Notes: a model not told the origin generated them from the letters alone. Numbered from the stretch's first letter, positions 1 through 8,275 are shown. The stretch is 64,000 nt of DNA from Pseudorhizobium xiangyangii (GCF_020531965.1 NZ_JAJAWH010000014.1:62001-126000); one strand, 5' to 3'. Program-made: numbers and translations.

Positions 1-589
1 CATCCTGACGCTGGTCCAGGCCATGATACGCCAACTGGCGCGTCAGGAAACGAGCATGGACGAGTTTCAGAAGGCAATTTCGACCCGGCTTCAGGGACTG
101 GGGAAATCGATCGAGGCCTTGGCGAGCGAGCAGTGGGCCGGTGTTCCTTTCAAGCGGCTCGTTTTCATTCAGCTGGAAACCTTCGCAGAAGGGGCAGACC
201 GCGTCGAACTGCAGGGGGAAGATTTCATGCTGCGCGCCGAGGCGGTTCAGAACTTCGGCCTCGTTCTTCACGAGCTTGCCACCAACTCCATCAAGTACGG
301 TGCCCTGTCTGTTCCGGAAGGTCGCATTCGTATTTCCTGGCGGCAGGACGACCCGGACGATCTGGCCTCGCTGCTCCATCTCAGCTGGGAGGAAATCGGC
401 GGGCCTCCGGCGACAGAGCCCACCGAGACAGGTTTCGGCACGACAATCATCAAACGGCACGCAGCGGCTGCATTTGGAGGGCAGGTCGATATCCAATACC
501 GTGCCACCGGTCTTGTGTGGACGCTGACGGCGCCGCGTGAGGCATTTGAACGCGGTGCCGGCGAAACTCTGCAAGAACTGATCGGCTGA
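1..589 (+). CDS. HWE-type sensor histidine kinase, C-terminal part (5' end outside window)
   Basis: This is the tail of a histidine kinase of the HWE/HisKA_2 class, which phosphorylates a response regulator. The open frame runs from the window edge (codons start at base 2), so the start and the sensor domain are missing. The first visible residues (ILTLVQAMIRQ) match the helix just after the phospho-accepting His of this class. The N box HELATNSIKYGALS, the W-x-E motif (LSWEEIGG) and a G-rich GFGTTIIKR segment follow in the order expected of the HWE ATPase domain. The gene ends 46 bases before topoisomerase IB. Its input signal and partner cannot be told from this fragment. Confidence 0.88.
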   Translation, partial: ILTLVQAMIRQLARQETSMDEFQKAISTRLQGLGKSIEALASEQWAGVPFKRLVFIQLETFAEGADRVELQGEDFMLRAEAVQNFGLVLHELATNSIKYGALSVPEGRIRISWRQDDPDDLASLLHLSWEEIGGPPATEPTETGFGTTIIKRHAAAAFGGQVDIQYRATGLVWTLTAPREAFERGAGETLQELIG

Positions 590-601
590 TACTGCCGCTC
601 C

Positions 602-626
602 GGAACGAAGAAGCGTCGATGCCGTT
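602..626 (+). promoter_or_regulatory. EcfG-type general stress promoter, exact consensus
   Basis: GGAAC at 602-606 and CGTT at 623-626 are separated by 16 bases, an exact match to the known alphaproteobacterial EcfG consensus. The topoisomerase ATG lies 10 bases after the -10 element. Confidence 0.8.
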
Positions 627-635
627 TTACGGCGC

Positions 636-1736
636 ATGGATGCTGTCTCAGACTTTTCCGTTTTCGATGAACAGTCACTTCGGGCCGCCGGCCTTTCCTA
701 TGTCAGTGACGCCGAGCCTGGCATACGGCGGCTCCGCAAGGGGCGGGGGTTCTGTTACCGGCTACCGGACGGCAAACTCGTCTCGGCCCCCGATGTGAAG
801 CGCCGTATCGCGTCGCTGGGGCTGCCGCCCGCCTATGACGACGTCTGGATCTGCATGGATCCAAGAGGACATCTACAGGCAACAGGTTACGATGCACGCG
901 GCCGCAAGCAGTACCGCTATCATTCCGACTGGCAGAACCTGCGCAGCGAGTTGAAGTTCGACCAACTGGTGCGCTTTGGCGAGGCGCTGCCCCGCATCCG
1001 TCGGCGGATCGAACGAGATCTTGCCCTCGAGCTGGACAATCCCGAGACCGTCCTTGCGGCTATCATCGCACTGATGGACACAGCGCATCTCCGGGTCGGC
1101 AACCGAGCCTATGCCAAGCAAAACCGAACTTATGGCGCCACGACCCTGCTCAAGCGGCACATGAGCCTTTCGGATGAGGTTGTGGTCCTGCGCTTTACAG
1201 CTAAGGGCGGCAAGAGGGTCAGCCACACCATCAAGCATCCGCGCCTTCAGCGGATTTTCGAGGAGATCGCGGATCTGCCGGGACGCCAGTTGTTCTCGTG
1301 GCCTGACGAGGACGGCATTGCTCGGCCGGTGGATTCCGGCAGGCTCAATGCGTATCTGGCGCAGATTGCCGGTTTTCCGCTTTCGGCGAAAACCTTCAGG
1401 ACCTGGGGTGGCAGTCTTGCTGGATTTTCAGCCGTCCTTCAGGTTGCAAAGGAAGGCAGGAAGCCAAGGATCAAGGCCATCTGCCAGGCCGCCTCCGATC
1501 GTCTGCACAACACGGCTGCCGTCTGCCGCTCCAGCTACGTCCATCCCGCAATTCTGTCGCTGGCGGAAGACATCTCACCGCTGGAAAGGATCTTTTCTGC
1601 AAACGCGGAGTTCTCGCAACCACGAGGGTTGAGGGCAGATGAAAGGCGCCTTTTGAGCTTTCTGAAATCCGCAGCCGGGGAGCCGGTTGCGGCCACGCTG
1701 ACCGAACAGCTGAAAGCCGCAGCCGGAAAGGTCTGA
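636..1736 (+). CDS. DNA topoisomerase IB (poxvirus/eukaryote-like)
   Basis: A type IB topoisomerase, which relaxes supercoils by nicking one strand through a 3'-phosphotyrosine intermediate. At 366 residues it has the size of the bacterial/poxviral family. Visible family signatures are RKQYRYHSDW near residue 90, GNRAYAKQNRTYGATTL, FTAKGGKRVSHTIKHPRL with the catalytic Lys, FRTWGGSLAGF, and CRSSYVHPAI carrying the predicted nucleophile Tyr301. No alternative in-frame ATG, GTG or TTG codon follows closely, so ATG 636 is the likely start. An exact EcfG promoter ends 9 bases upstream, which suggests a nearly leaderless stress-induced message. Family assignment is firm. The role in stressed-cell DNA metabolism is inferred. 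Confidence 0.95.
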   Translation: MDAVSDFSVFDEQSLRAAGLSYVSDAEPGIRRLRKGRGFCYRLPDGKLVSAPDVKRRIASLGLPPAYDDVWICMDPRGHLQATGYDARGRKQYRYHSDWQNLRSELKFDQLVRFGEALPRIRRRIERDLALELDNPETVLAAIIALMDTAHLRVGNRAYAKQNRTYGATTLLKRHMSLSDEVVVLRFTAKGGKRVSHTIKHPRLQRIFEEIADLPGRQLFSWPDEDGIARPVDSGRLNAYLAQIAGFPLSAKTFRTWGGSLAGFSAVLQVAKEGRKPRIKAICQAASDRLHNTAAVCRSSYVHPAILSLAEDISPLERIFSANAEFSQPRGLRADERRLLSFLKSAAGEPVAATLTEQLKAAAGKV

Positions 1737-1776
1737 GCAGGTCGCGCGGCGTGCGTGCCCGTTTCGTCGGTTGCGC

Positions 1777-1971
1777 CTACAGCTGTCCGCTCTGCAGATC
1801 CCGCCCGTTGATCGAGGCAGGCACGCAGATCTCTTCGTAAGGTGCCTTGGGAAGCGGCAGTTTCACCTGTTCGGGAACCAGGACCTGAACCTCCTCCGGG
1901 TGACCGGCCTCAGGGATGGGTTTCTCGGCCGCGCCGAACCTGCCGAAGAAACGTTGGAATAACGTCTGCAT
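1777..1971 (-). CDS. Small hypothetical protein (64 aa)
   Basis: I do not recognise this 64-residue product. It begins MQTLFQRFFGRFGAAEKP, is rich in Pro and Glu in the middle, and has no signal peptide or membrane segment. A purine-rich AAGGAAAGGAATAGGA stretch lies just upstream of the ATG and can serve as ribosome binding site. Upstream at 2017-2041 is a GGAAC-N16-TGTT site, one base from the EcfG consensus. The gene is convergent with topoisomerase IB and divergent from the oxidase operon. The binding site and promoter-like element support a real gene. The opposite-strand frame covering the same bases lacks these signals. Confidence 0.55.
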   Translation of the reverse strand: MQTLFQRFFGRFGAAEKPIPEAGHPEEVQVLVPEQVKLPLPKAPYEEICVPASINGRDLQSGQL

Positions 1972-2016
1972 CGTCCTATTCCTTTCCTTGGAAAGGGCCT
2001 CCGCCCGTTATCCTGA

Positions 2017-2041
2017 AACACGCGGCAGCCTCATTCGTTCC
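2017..2041 (-). promoter_or_regulatory. EcfG-like promoter, one mismatch
   Basis: On the minus strand, GGAAC (2041-2037) and TGTT (2020-2017) are 16 bases apart. The consensus -10 is CGTT. It points to the 64-residue gene ending at 1777. Confidence 0.4.
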
Positions 2042-2081
2042 CGGAATTTGTAGGTGCGATGATAAGTGTGATGCGCCTCTT

Positions 2082-2106
2082 GGAACTAAATTCCCCCGGT
2101 GGAGTT
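2082..2106 (+). promoter_or_regulatory. EcfG-like promoter, one mismatch, before oxidase operon
   Basis: GGAAC at 2082-2086 is followed after 16 bases by AGTT (consensus CGTT). It is the only promoter-like element I find upstream of the oxidase operon and would start transcription near 2113. Confidence 0.35.
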
Positions 2107-2175
2107 TGATTTCGAATGCCCGTGGCCGCCAGTGTTGGGCCGGGTCACCCATCGAAGTCTCGACGAGAGGGTCAG

Positions 2176-3237
2176 TTGACGGGCAGTTCAGTTTCGTTTG
2201 TGCGCTTTACCCCCTGTCGCGGAGCTTGCCGCGGCACGAGTTCGTGGCGTGGCTCGGCATTGACCGCGGGAACGATCATCCTGCAATCTGTGATCCTTTC
2301 CTCCTGTTCCGGAGTTCAGTCGGCGCTCGATCCGGCTGGGCCGGAAGCTTCAGACGTCGCCACGCTTTTTCATGTCATGCTGATTGGTGGCGTTGTCATA
2401 TGGCTTGGCGTTGTCGGTGCGTTGTTCCACGCAGGCCGCAGGGCGAGGGAGCCTTACTCCGAGCGAACCGCCGGTCTCGTTATTCTGTGGTGTGGTGCAA
2501 TCATCCCGGTGATCGTCCTTGCGGCCCTCTTGTCCTATGCGGTTTGGCTGATGCCGAACATGCGGCCGTGGTCTTCAGGCGGGGAAGGAGGGCTTCGCCA
2601 GATTGAGGTCTCGGGGGAGCAGTTCTGGTGGCGGGTCCGGTATCTCGATCCCGAAGGAAACGTGCTGTTCGAAACGGCGAACGAAGTCGTGATGCCGGTG
2701 GGCGAGCGCGTGCTCTTCGTCCTGAAGTCGCCGGATGTCATTCACTCCTTCTGGATACCTTCGCTTGGCGGCAAGATGGACATGATTCCGGGGAGGACAA
2801 ACCGCCTGGCGCTCGAGGCCTCCAAACCGGGAACGTATCGCGGTGTCTGTGCCGAATTCTGCGGCCCGTCTCATGCGCTGATGGCTTTTTCCGTCGAAGC
2901 TCTCGAGCGCGGTGAATTCGAAGCCTGGCTTTCCGGCCGGCAGAACGCGGCTAGCAACCCGGGTTCGCAGGGACTTGCACTCTTTCTCCGGCACGGCTGC
3001 AACGCATGCCACGCGATCGACGGTACCGACGCGCGGGGGACGATCGGGCCGAACCTTTCCGCCTTCGGAGCAAGGGGCACAGTGGGGGCCGGAACCCTTC
3101 CCAACACCGAGGAACATATCGCCCGCTTCATCCGCCATCCCTCCGAAATCAAGCCGCAGGCGCGTATGCCCTCGTTCGGCATGATCCCCGAGGGCGATGC
3201 AGAGGAAATTGCTGCCTATCTGAAGGGACTGAAATGA
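2176..3237 (+). CDS. coxB: Cytochrome c oxidase subunit II with fused cytochrome c domain (caa3-type)
   Basis: Subunit II of a haem-copper oxidase, which takes electrons from cytochrome c through the CuA centre. In order there is a signal segment ending in a lipobox (ILSSC), a second transmembrane helix (MLIGGVVIWLGVVGALF), then the cupredoxin domain with the CuA motif CAEFCGPSHALM. A C-terminal cytochrome c domain follows, with haem motif CNACH and axial Met in ARMPSFGM. This fused layout defines caa3 oxidases. The frame is open from ATG 2116, but TTG 2176 has GAGAGG five bases upstream and puts the signal segment near the N-terminus, so I chose it. GTG 2200 is also possible. The stop overlaps the next start (ATGA). 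Confidence 0.93.
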   Translation: MTGSSVSFVRFTPCRGACRGTSSWRGSALTAGTIILQSVILSSCSGVQSALDPAGPEASDVATLFHVMLIGGVVIWLGVVGALFHAGRRAREPYSERTAGLVILWCGAIIPVIVLAALLSYAVWLMPNMRPWSSGGEGGLRQIEVSGEQFWWRVRYLDPEGNVLFETANEVVMPVGERVLFVLKSPDVIHSFWIPSLGGKMDMIPGRTNRLALEASKPGTYRGVCAEFCGPSHALMAFSVEALERGEFEAWLSGRQNAASNPGSQGLALFLRHGCNACHAIDGTDARGTIGPNLSAFGARGTVGAGTLPNTEEHIARFIRHPSEIKPQARMPSFGMIPEGDAEEIAAYLKGLK

Positions 3238-5744
3238 CGACAGCACTCGGCGAGTTCTCACCGGACGAACGCGCCGCTCAGGAAGAGCGGCTTCGGAAGG
3301 CATGGGAGACACCAAAGGGCTGGCGCTACTGGACCTCGGTCAACAACAGCCAGATCGGGCTCTGGTACGGCGTGACTGCATTCGGCTTCATGCTCTTTGC
3401 CGGCGTTCTGGCACTGCTGGTGCGGCTGCAGCTTGCCGTGCCGAACAATGATCTGCTGACGGCGGATTTCTTCAACCAGGCCTTCACGCTGCATGGCACG
3501 GTGATGATGTTCCTGTTCGCGGTGCCGATCTTCGAGGCGATCGCGATCTTCCTCTTGCCCTCGATGCTCGGCGCGCGAGAACTGCCATTTCCGCGCCTGT
3601 CGGCCTTTGGGTTCTGGAGCTTCCTGCTCGGCGGCGTTTTCGTCTGCGGTTCGATTTTCTTCAACTCGGCCCCCAGCACCGGCTGGTTCATGTATCCGCC
3701 GCTCGCGACCAGCAAGGAATATTCCGGCATTGGCGCGGATATCTGGCTGCTGGGGCTTTCGTTCATAGAGGTTGCGTCGATTGCGGCCGCCGTCGAGATC
3801 ATCGTCGGCATCATGAAATGCCGGGCGCCGGGCATGCGGATCAACATGATGCCGATGTTCGCCTGGTACCTGCTGATCGTCGCGGGAATGATCCTGTTCG
3901 CCTTCCCGCCGCTGATCGCCGGCGACATCCTGTTCGAGATGGAACGGATGTTTGGCTGGCCCTTCTTCGATGCCGAGCGAGGAGGGGATCCACTGCTGTG
4001 GCAGCATCTGTTCTGGATATTCGGGCACCCTGAAGTCTACATCATCTTCCTGCCCGCGATTGCGTTGATGGCAATGATCGTGCCGACGTTCTCGCAGCGC
4101 CCCATCGTCGGCTATTCGTGGATCGTGCTGGCTGCGGTCGGGACCGGCTTCCTGAGCTTCGGGCTGTGGGTGCATCACATGTTCACCACCGGTCTGCCGC
4201 AGATATCGCTCGCCTTCTTCTCGGCGGCCTCCGAAGCGGTTGTGATCCCGACCGGCGTACAGATATTCGTCTTCATCGCCACCATGCTCGCCGGGCGTGT
4301 GATCTTTTCGGTGCCGATGCTCTTTGGCGCGGGAGGGCTGGTCGTCTTCGTGATCGGTGGATTGACGGGCGTCATGGTCGCGCTCGTACCCTTCGACTGG
4401 CAGGCGCACGACACCTATTTCGTGGTTGCTCACCTGCACTATGTCCTGATCGGCGGCATGCTCTTCCCGATCATTGCCGGCATCTACTATTATTTTCCCT
4501 TCTTCAGCGGCAAGAAGCTAAGCGATGCCTGGGGAAAGGCGGCGTTCTGGCTGATGTTCGTGGGCTTCAACATCGCCTTCTTTCCCATGCATTTCTCCGG
4601 CTTGCGCGGTATGCCGAGAAGAGTGTTCACCTATCCGGGCGATGTCGGCTGGGACTGGTTCAATCTGATCTCCACCATCGGCGCCTTTATCTTCGCGACT
4701 GGCGTACTGACGGTGGTTGTCGACATCTTCCGGCCGAAGACGAAGCTGAACGATCTCAATCCCTGGCGCTCCGGAACGCTGGAATGGACGAATAATCCGG
4801 ATGAGAGCTGGGGGATGCGTTCCGTCCCGATCATCAGCAGCCGTTATCCTCTTTGGGATCAACCCGGCCTTCAGCGGGACATCGAAGCGGGCAGGTACTA
4901 TCTTCCCGATGCGCAATCGGGACGGCGCGAAACGCTGGTGACGTCGGTTCTCGATGCCGAGCCGATCCAGTGCCTTCGCGTGGGCGGCACGTCCTACGTG
5001 ACGATCGTCGCTGCATTGGCTTTGGGCGGCGTGTTTATTGCTTTGACGTTCCACTGGTGGATCACAACCATAGTCTGCGCGGTCATCACGCTGATGGCGA
5101 TCCTTTACTGGCTGTGGACGGGTACCGCCGAGATACCGCCCACGCCGGAGATGGATGTCGGTCTGGGGAAAAGCCTGCCGATCTATGTCTCCGGGCCTGC
5201 ATCTGTCGGCTGGTGGGCCATGTTCATCACGATGGTCGGAGACGGAACGGCATTCGCCAGCCTCATGTTCGGTTATTTCTTCTACTGGACGATCCACGAC
5301 GACTTCACGGCAGGACTAAATGGTCCGGGTGTATTCTGGCCCTCTGTCGCGATCGCTCTCTTCATCGTCTCCTGGGGGCTGATGTTGGCGGCGCGCCATC
5401 TCAACCGGGGCGACAAGATCGCGGGCGCTCGTCTGGCCTTGATCTTTTCTCTGGCCGCTTCGCTCGGCGGCTCTGTCGCGGGCCTGCTCGGACCCTATGT
5501 CTACGACATGCAGCCAACGACCCATGTCTACCCGGCTATTGTATGGATCATTGTCATATGGGCCGTGGTTCACGCGGTGGTCGGCTGCATCATGCAGCTT
5601 TACTGCCTGGCGCGGAGCTTCGCCGGCATCATGACGGCCCGCTACGACCAGGATATCGTCAACGTAACGCTGTACTGGCACTTCCTGACGATCACCGCGG
5701 TCGTCAGCTTCGGCGTCGTTGGCCTGTTCCCGCTGGTGAGGTGA
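3234..5744 (+). CDS. ctaD: Cytochrome c oxidase, fused subunits I and III
   Basis: The catalytic subunit of the oxidase fused to subunit III in one 836-residue chain. It reduces O2 to water while pumping protons in the inner membrane. The subunit I part carries FGHPEVY with the CuB His and its cross-linked Tyr, then HHMFTTG, and the haem ligand region HDTYFVVAHLHY. After about residue 560 a linker leads into a subunit III domain with further helices (VGWWAMFITMVGDGTAFAS, FGYFFYW). ATG 3234 overlaps the coxB stop (ATGA), so translation is probably coupled. The frame extends upstream inside coxB but nothing there is homologous. I-III fusions are known in other caa3-type oxidases, so this is not a sequencing artefact. 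Confidence 0.95.
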   Translation: MTTALGEFSPDERAAQEERLRKAWETPKGWRYWTSVNNSQIGLWYGVTAFGFMLFAGVLALLVRLQLAVPNNDLLTADFFNQAFTLHGTVMMFLFAVPIFEAIAIFLLPSMLGARELPFPRLSAFGFWSFLLGGVFVCGSIFFNSAPSTGWFMYPPLATSKEYSGIGADIWLLGLSFIEVASIAAAVEIIVGIMKCRAPGMRINMMPMFAWYLLIVAGMILFAFPPLIAGDILFEMERMFGWPFFDAERGGDPLLWQHLFWIFGHPEVYIIFLPAIALMAMIVPTFSQRPIVGYSWIVLAAVGTGFLSFGLWVHHMFTTGLPQISLAFFSAASEAVVIPTGVQIFVFIATMLAGRVIFSVPMLFGAGGLVVFVIGGLTGVMVALVPFDWQAHDTYFVVAHLHYVLIGGMLFPIIAGIYYYFPFFSGKKLSDAWGKAAFWLMFVGFNIAFFPMHFSGLRGMPRRVFTYPGDVGWDWFNLISTIGAFIFATGVLTVVVDIFRPKTKLNDLNPWRSGTLEWTNNPDESWGMRSVPIISSRYPLWDQPGLQRDIEAGRYYLPDAQSGRRETLVTSVLDAEPIQCLRVGGTSYVTIVAALALGGVFIALTFHWWITTIVCAVITLMAILYWLWTGTAEIPPTPEMDVGLGKSLPIYVSGPASVGWWAMFITMVGDGTAFASLMFGYFFYWTIHDDFTAGLNGPGVFWPSVAIALFIVSWGLMLAARHLNRGDKIAGARLALIFSLAASLGGSVAGLLGPYVYDMQPTTHVYPAIVWIIVIWAVVHAVVGCIMQLYCLARSFAGIMTARYDQDIVNVTLYWHFLTITAVVSFGVVGLFPLVR

Positions 5745-5748
5745 GAGC

Positions 5749-6132
5749 ATGAAACACCTTTTGCCGCCGGAAATCGAAAGCCTCTGGACTCTTTTTACAG
5801 CGCCTGTGGTGTGGGCCGCGCATTTCGTCGTCTGCTATGCCGCAGTCGCGATCTACTGCGAGAAAGCTGCCGTCTGGGATGTCGATTTCGGTAACGTAAG
5901 AACAGCCCTGGGCATCTTCACGCTGCTTGCGCTGGCGATGATTGTCCTGTCCGCATATCTCGCCTGGCGGCAATGGGGGTTCGGGGCCGGCGATCCGCCG
6001 CATGACGGCGCCACAGATCAGGACCGCAAGCGGTTCCAGGGCTTTGCGACCCTGCTCCTGTCGGGGCTGAGTTTCGTTGCGGTCGTCTATGTCGCCATCC
6101 CACTGATCTTCATCGCGGGGTGTCAACAATGA
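5749..6132 (+). CDS. Small three-helix membrane protein of the caa3 oxidase operon
   Basis: A 127-residue protein with three predicted membrane helices: VVWAAHFVVCYAAVAIY near residue 20, GIFTLLALAMIVLSAYLAW near 55, and LLLSGLSFVAVVYVAIPLIFIAG at the C-terminus. I do not recognise a catalytic motif. It starts four bases after the subunit I-III gene, and its stop overlaps the next start (ATGA), so it belongs to the same transcript. Its place between the catalytic subunit and an assembly factor suggests an accessory or assembly subunit of the oxidase, which is inference from context. Confidence 0.85.
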   Translation: MKHLLPPEIESLWTLFTAPVVWAAHFVVCYAAVAIYCEKAAVWDVDFGNVRTALGIFTLLALAMIVLSAYLAWRQWGFGAGDPPHDGATDQDRKRFQGFATLLLSGLSFVAVVYVAIPLIFIAGCQQ

Positions 6133-6764
6133 AGATGCTTTCCCTGATGGCGGGTATCATCTTGCTGGTCGTGCTGTGGGCGCTGGTCCTGCCGCTGGCG
6201 GGGCGGGAATCCTTCTCCGTCCATATGGTTGTCCATATGGGTGTCGTTGCCGGTGTCGCGCCTCTGGTTGCGATCTTCGCTTCCGGCACCCGTTACGATG
6301 TGACCATGCACTGGCCCTGGTTCACGCCCGTGGTGGCTTCGGTTGTGGAACTTGCGGCTGTCTGGGGCTGGCATCTCCCCCCCGCCCGCGCTGCTGCGGA
6401 GGCATCCTGGGTCGTTACAGCCCTTGAACAGGTGACGTTCCTGGGGGCAGGGCTGCTTCTTTGGCTGTCATGCCTGGGCGGGGCTGCGGATGGCCGGGAA
6501 GGCCGCCGGCTTGCCGGCACATTCGGTCTGTTGTTCACGTCGATGCATATGACCCTGCTCGGTGCGTTGCTGGCACTGTCACTCCGACCGCTTTACGGCA
6601 GCGGCGATGTAACCTGTTTCGGCATTCCGCTAAGCGCCGTCACCGATCAGCAGGCCGGGGGAGTGGTGATGCTGCTCGTCGGAGCCGTGGTCTACCTGCT
6701 CGGTGGCGTCGTCCTTCTTGCATCGGCACTGGAACCGCGTGAGACTTCAGGGGGGCGCTTGTGA
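6129..6764 (+). CDS. ctaG: Cytochrome c oxidase assembly factor, caa3 CtaG-like membrane protein
   Basis: A 211-residue polytopic membrane protein resembling the caa3_CtaG assembly family, needed for active caa3 oxidase in Bacillus and found beside alternative oxidases in proteobacteria. Visible features are several hydrophobic helices and conserved-looking His residues (HMVVHMGVV, MHWPWF, FTSMHMTLLGAL) typical of the family. The ATG at 6129 overlaps the previous stop, and a GTG at 6120 is the less likely alternative. The C-terminal end overlaps the next gene by four bases (GTGA). It is not related to the copper-binding Cox11 that is also sometimes called CtaG. Confidence 0.82.
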   Translation: MKMLSLMAGIILLVVLWALVLPLAGRESFSVHMVVHMGVVAGVAPLVAIFASGTRYDVTMHWPWFTPVVASVVELAAVWGWHLPPARAAAEASWVVTALEQVTFLGAGLLLWLSCLGGAADGREGRRLAGTFGLLFTSMHMTLLGALLALSLRPLYGSGDVTCFGIPLSAVTDQQAGGVVMLLVGAVVYLLGGVVLLASALEPRETSGGRL

Positions 6765-7816
6765 ACATTGGCTGGAAGCATGCGATTGCCTCCGTCGTGG
6801 CTGTGCCGATCGTCGGCCTGTTCGTCGGCTGGACGGGGCTGATCGGTATCGGTGCGAGTGGTGGGCACTGGGCCGTCACCGACTGGTTTCTGCACTGGGT
6901 GATGCGAAACTCCGTCGAGACCGCGGCGCTTTCGATGGAGGCCCCGCCACTGGATGATCCGGCGCTTCTGCCGCTTGCCGCAGGTCATTACGAAACGGCC
7001 TGCGCCGTTTGCCATGGCTCGCCGGCACAGCCCCGTTCCGACGCCGTTCTTGCCATGCTGCCTCCCCCTCCAGACCTCCAGGCGGTGGTGCCTTCCTGGA
7101 CAGACGAACAGCTTTTCCAGATCGTCCAGCATGGCGTTCGCTACACCGGCATGCCCGCCTGGCCCACGCAGGTGCGGCCGGATGAAGCGTGGGCGATGGC
7201 GGCCTTTTTGCGCAAGTTGCCGGACATGGATGCGGCCAAATACTACGATGTCTCGGGGCTTCACCAGCCACCCATGGAAGGTGAGGTTTCCCCCATGCCG
7301 ATTACCTGTGAAAGCTGTCACGGCGAGCGAAAGCTGAATTCCGGAAGCCTGATCCCGAGCCTTGCCGGACAGTCCGAGGCATACCTGCTGGAAAGCCTGC
7401 GAGCCTATGCGGGCGGCAGGCGAGCGAGCGGCGTCATGGGCGTGGCCGTCGGAACCTTGCCGCAGGAAGCATTGCCGGACCTCGCCCGCTACTATGCAGG
7501 TCAATCACGGCCTGAGCGACCCGTTCAATCGATAGATGCGGCGTTGATTGAGAGAGGACGGGAACTTGCGGAAAGGGGACGTCCGCAAGACAAGATCCCC
7601 GCCTGCCTTTCCTGCCATGAGAAGCCCGGCGCCAATCCGGTATATCCCAAGCTGTCAGGCCAGGCCCAACCGTACCTGGAGCGCCAGTTGACCTTGTTCA
7701 AGGATGGGGTGCGTGGGGGAACCCGCTATCACCACCTCATGACGGAGGCGGCCAAATACCTGGAAGAAGACGACATTGCGGCGGCGAGCGCCTATTTCGC
7801 CACGAAAGCCAAGTGA
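6761..7816 (+). CDS. Triheme c-type cytochrome, membrane anchored
   Basis: A 351-residue periplasmic cytochrome with three CXXCH haem sites: CAVCH near residue 81, CESCH near 184 and CLSCH near 286. An uncleaved N-terminal helix (AIASVVAVPIVGLFVGWTGLIGI) would anchor it in the inner membrane. Met-containing segments (YTGMPAWP, GVMGVAVG) can supply distal ligands. It begins with GTG overlapping the ctaG stop and closes the oxidase operon, so it probably feeds electrons to the oxidase. Two copies of a class I-like domain plus an extra site resemble the c-type subunits of periplasmic dehydrogenases. No dehydrogenase partner is present here. Confidence 0.88.
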   Translation: MNIGWKHAIASVVAVPIVGLFVGWTGLIGIGASGGHWAVTDWFLHWVMRNSVETAALSMEAPPLDDPALLPLAAGHYETACAVCHGSPAQPRSDAVLAMLPPPPDLQAVVPSWTDEQLFQIVQHGVRYTGMPAWPTQVRPDEAWAMAAFLRKLPDMDAAKYYDVSGLHQPPMEGEVSPMPITCESCHGERKLNSGSLIPSLAGQSEAYLLESLRAYAGGRRASGVMGVAVGTLPQEALPDLARYYAGQSRPERPVQSIDAALIERGRELAERGRPQDKIPACLSCHEKPGANPVYPKLSGQAQPYLERQLTLFKDGVRGGTRYHHLMTEAAKYLEEDDIAAASAYFATKAK

Positions 7817-7828
7817 GGCCGTGTAATC

Positions 7829-7906
7829 TCAGATCGGTACGACCATCATGTAGCAAGCCGCAACCACCATCACGAAACCAGCGGCTTCCACCCATTCTTT
7901 GACCAC
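7829..7906 (-). CDS. 25-residue membrane microprotein under an EcfG promoter
   Basis: A short frame on the minus strand starts with GTG at 7906 and reads MVKEWVEAAGFV then a hydrophobic run (MVVAACYMMVVPI), ending at TGA 7829-7831. It looks like a single-pass membrane microprotein with a charged N-terminus. GGAGG at 7916-7912 sits five bases before the GTG. An exact EcfG promoter at 7935-7959 would start transcription about 7928, giving a leader of about 20 bases. An in-frame ATG at 7918 would give 29 residues but has no binding site. The promoter, ribosome site and hydrophobic coding content together make chance unlikely. Function is unknown and no homologue is recalled with certainty. Confidence 0.68.
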   Translation of the reverse strand: MVKEWVEAAGFVMVVAACYMMVVPI

Positions 7907-7934
7907 GACTACCTCCATTGCTATTCGAGCAGTG

Positions 7935-7959
7935 AACGATGACATGGCCATACTGTTCC
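7935..7959 (-). promoter_or_regulatory. EcfG-type promoter, exact consensus, for the microprotein
   Basis: Minus strand: GGAAC (7959-7955), 16 bases, CGTT (7938-7935). The only downstream feature before the oxidase operon end is the 25-codon frame at 7829-7906. Confidence 0.8.
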
Positions 7960-8008
7960 ACAGAATGGACACGAAGATGACAAAGCTGCCTTAAATGTGA
8001 AAATGTCG

Positions 8009-8275
8009 CTAGCCCTTGTCGGCAGCGGCCCTGGCGCGCGCCGCTTCCAGGATGGATCTCAGTTCCCGGGCGGTTGCATTCTCGATAGCAAAGCCTTCAC
8101 CCGGCATCACGCCCGGGTCTTCTTCATTATCCTTGAAGGTCGCATCGTCGCGCAGTCTTTGCAGGAACTGCGTGATCGTTACCTCGCCACCGATCATTGC
8201 GGCAAGCATATCGATCATCAGCTCACGGTGAGCGTTCAGGCGGCCTTCGAGTTCTTCAGCTGACAGCGCGCTCAT
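8009..8275 (-). CDS. Hypothetical protein (88 aa)
   Basis: I do not recognise a named domain. The 88-residue product is mostly helical and charged (LSAEELEGRLNAHRELM, LQRLRDDATF, ARELRSILEAARARAA), without a signal peptide or membrane helix. GGAGG lies six bases upstream of the ATG, which is strong support for translation. A short loop with several acidic residues (DNEEDPGVMPGEG) sits in the middle. It stands alone on the minus strand, facing away from glgX. The opposite-strand frame over the same bases has no ribosome site. Confidence 0.75.
   Translation of the reverse strand: MSALSAEELEGRLNAHRELMIDMLAAMIGGEVTITQFLQRLRDDATFKDNEEDPGVMPGEGFAIENATARELRSILEAARARAAADKG

Noticed and set aside
3258-4439. 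A 393-codon minus-strand frame opposite the oxidase subunit I gene
   Set aside because: Antisense shadow with His/Arg/Glu-rich low-complexity translation.
5243-5268. GGAAC-N17-TGTT inside the fused oxidase gene
   Set aside because: Intragenic one-mismatch hit with no gene start nearby.
6461-6742. Alternative frames inside the CtaG-like gene
   Set aside because: No ribosome site and Arg/Cys-rich shadow composition.
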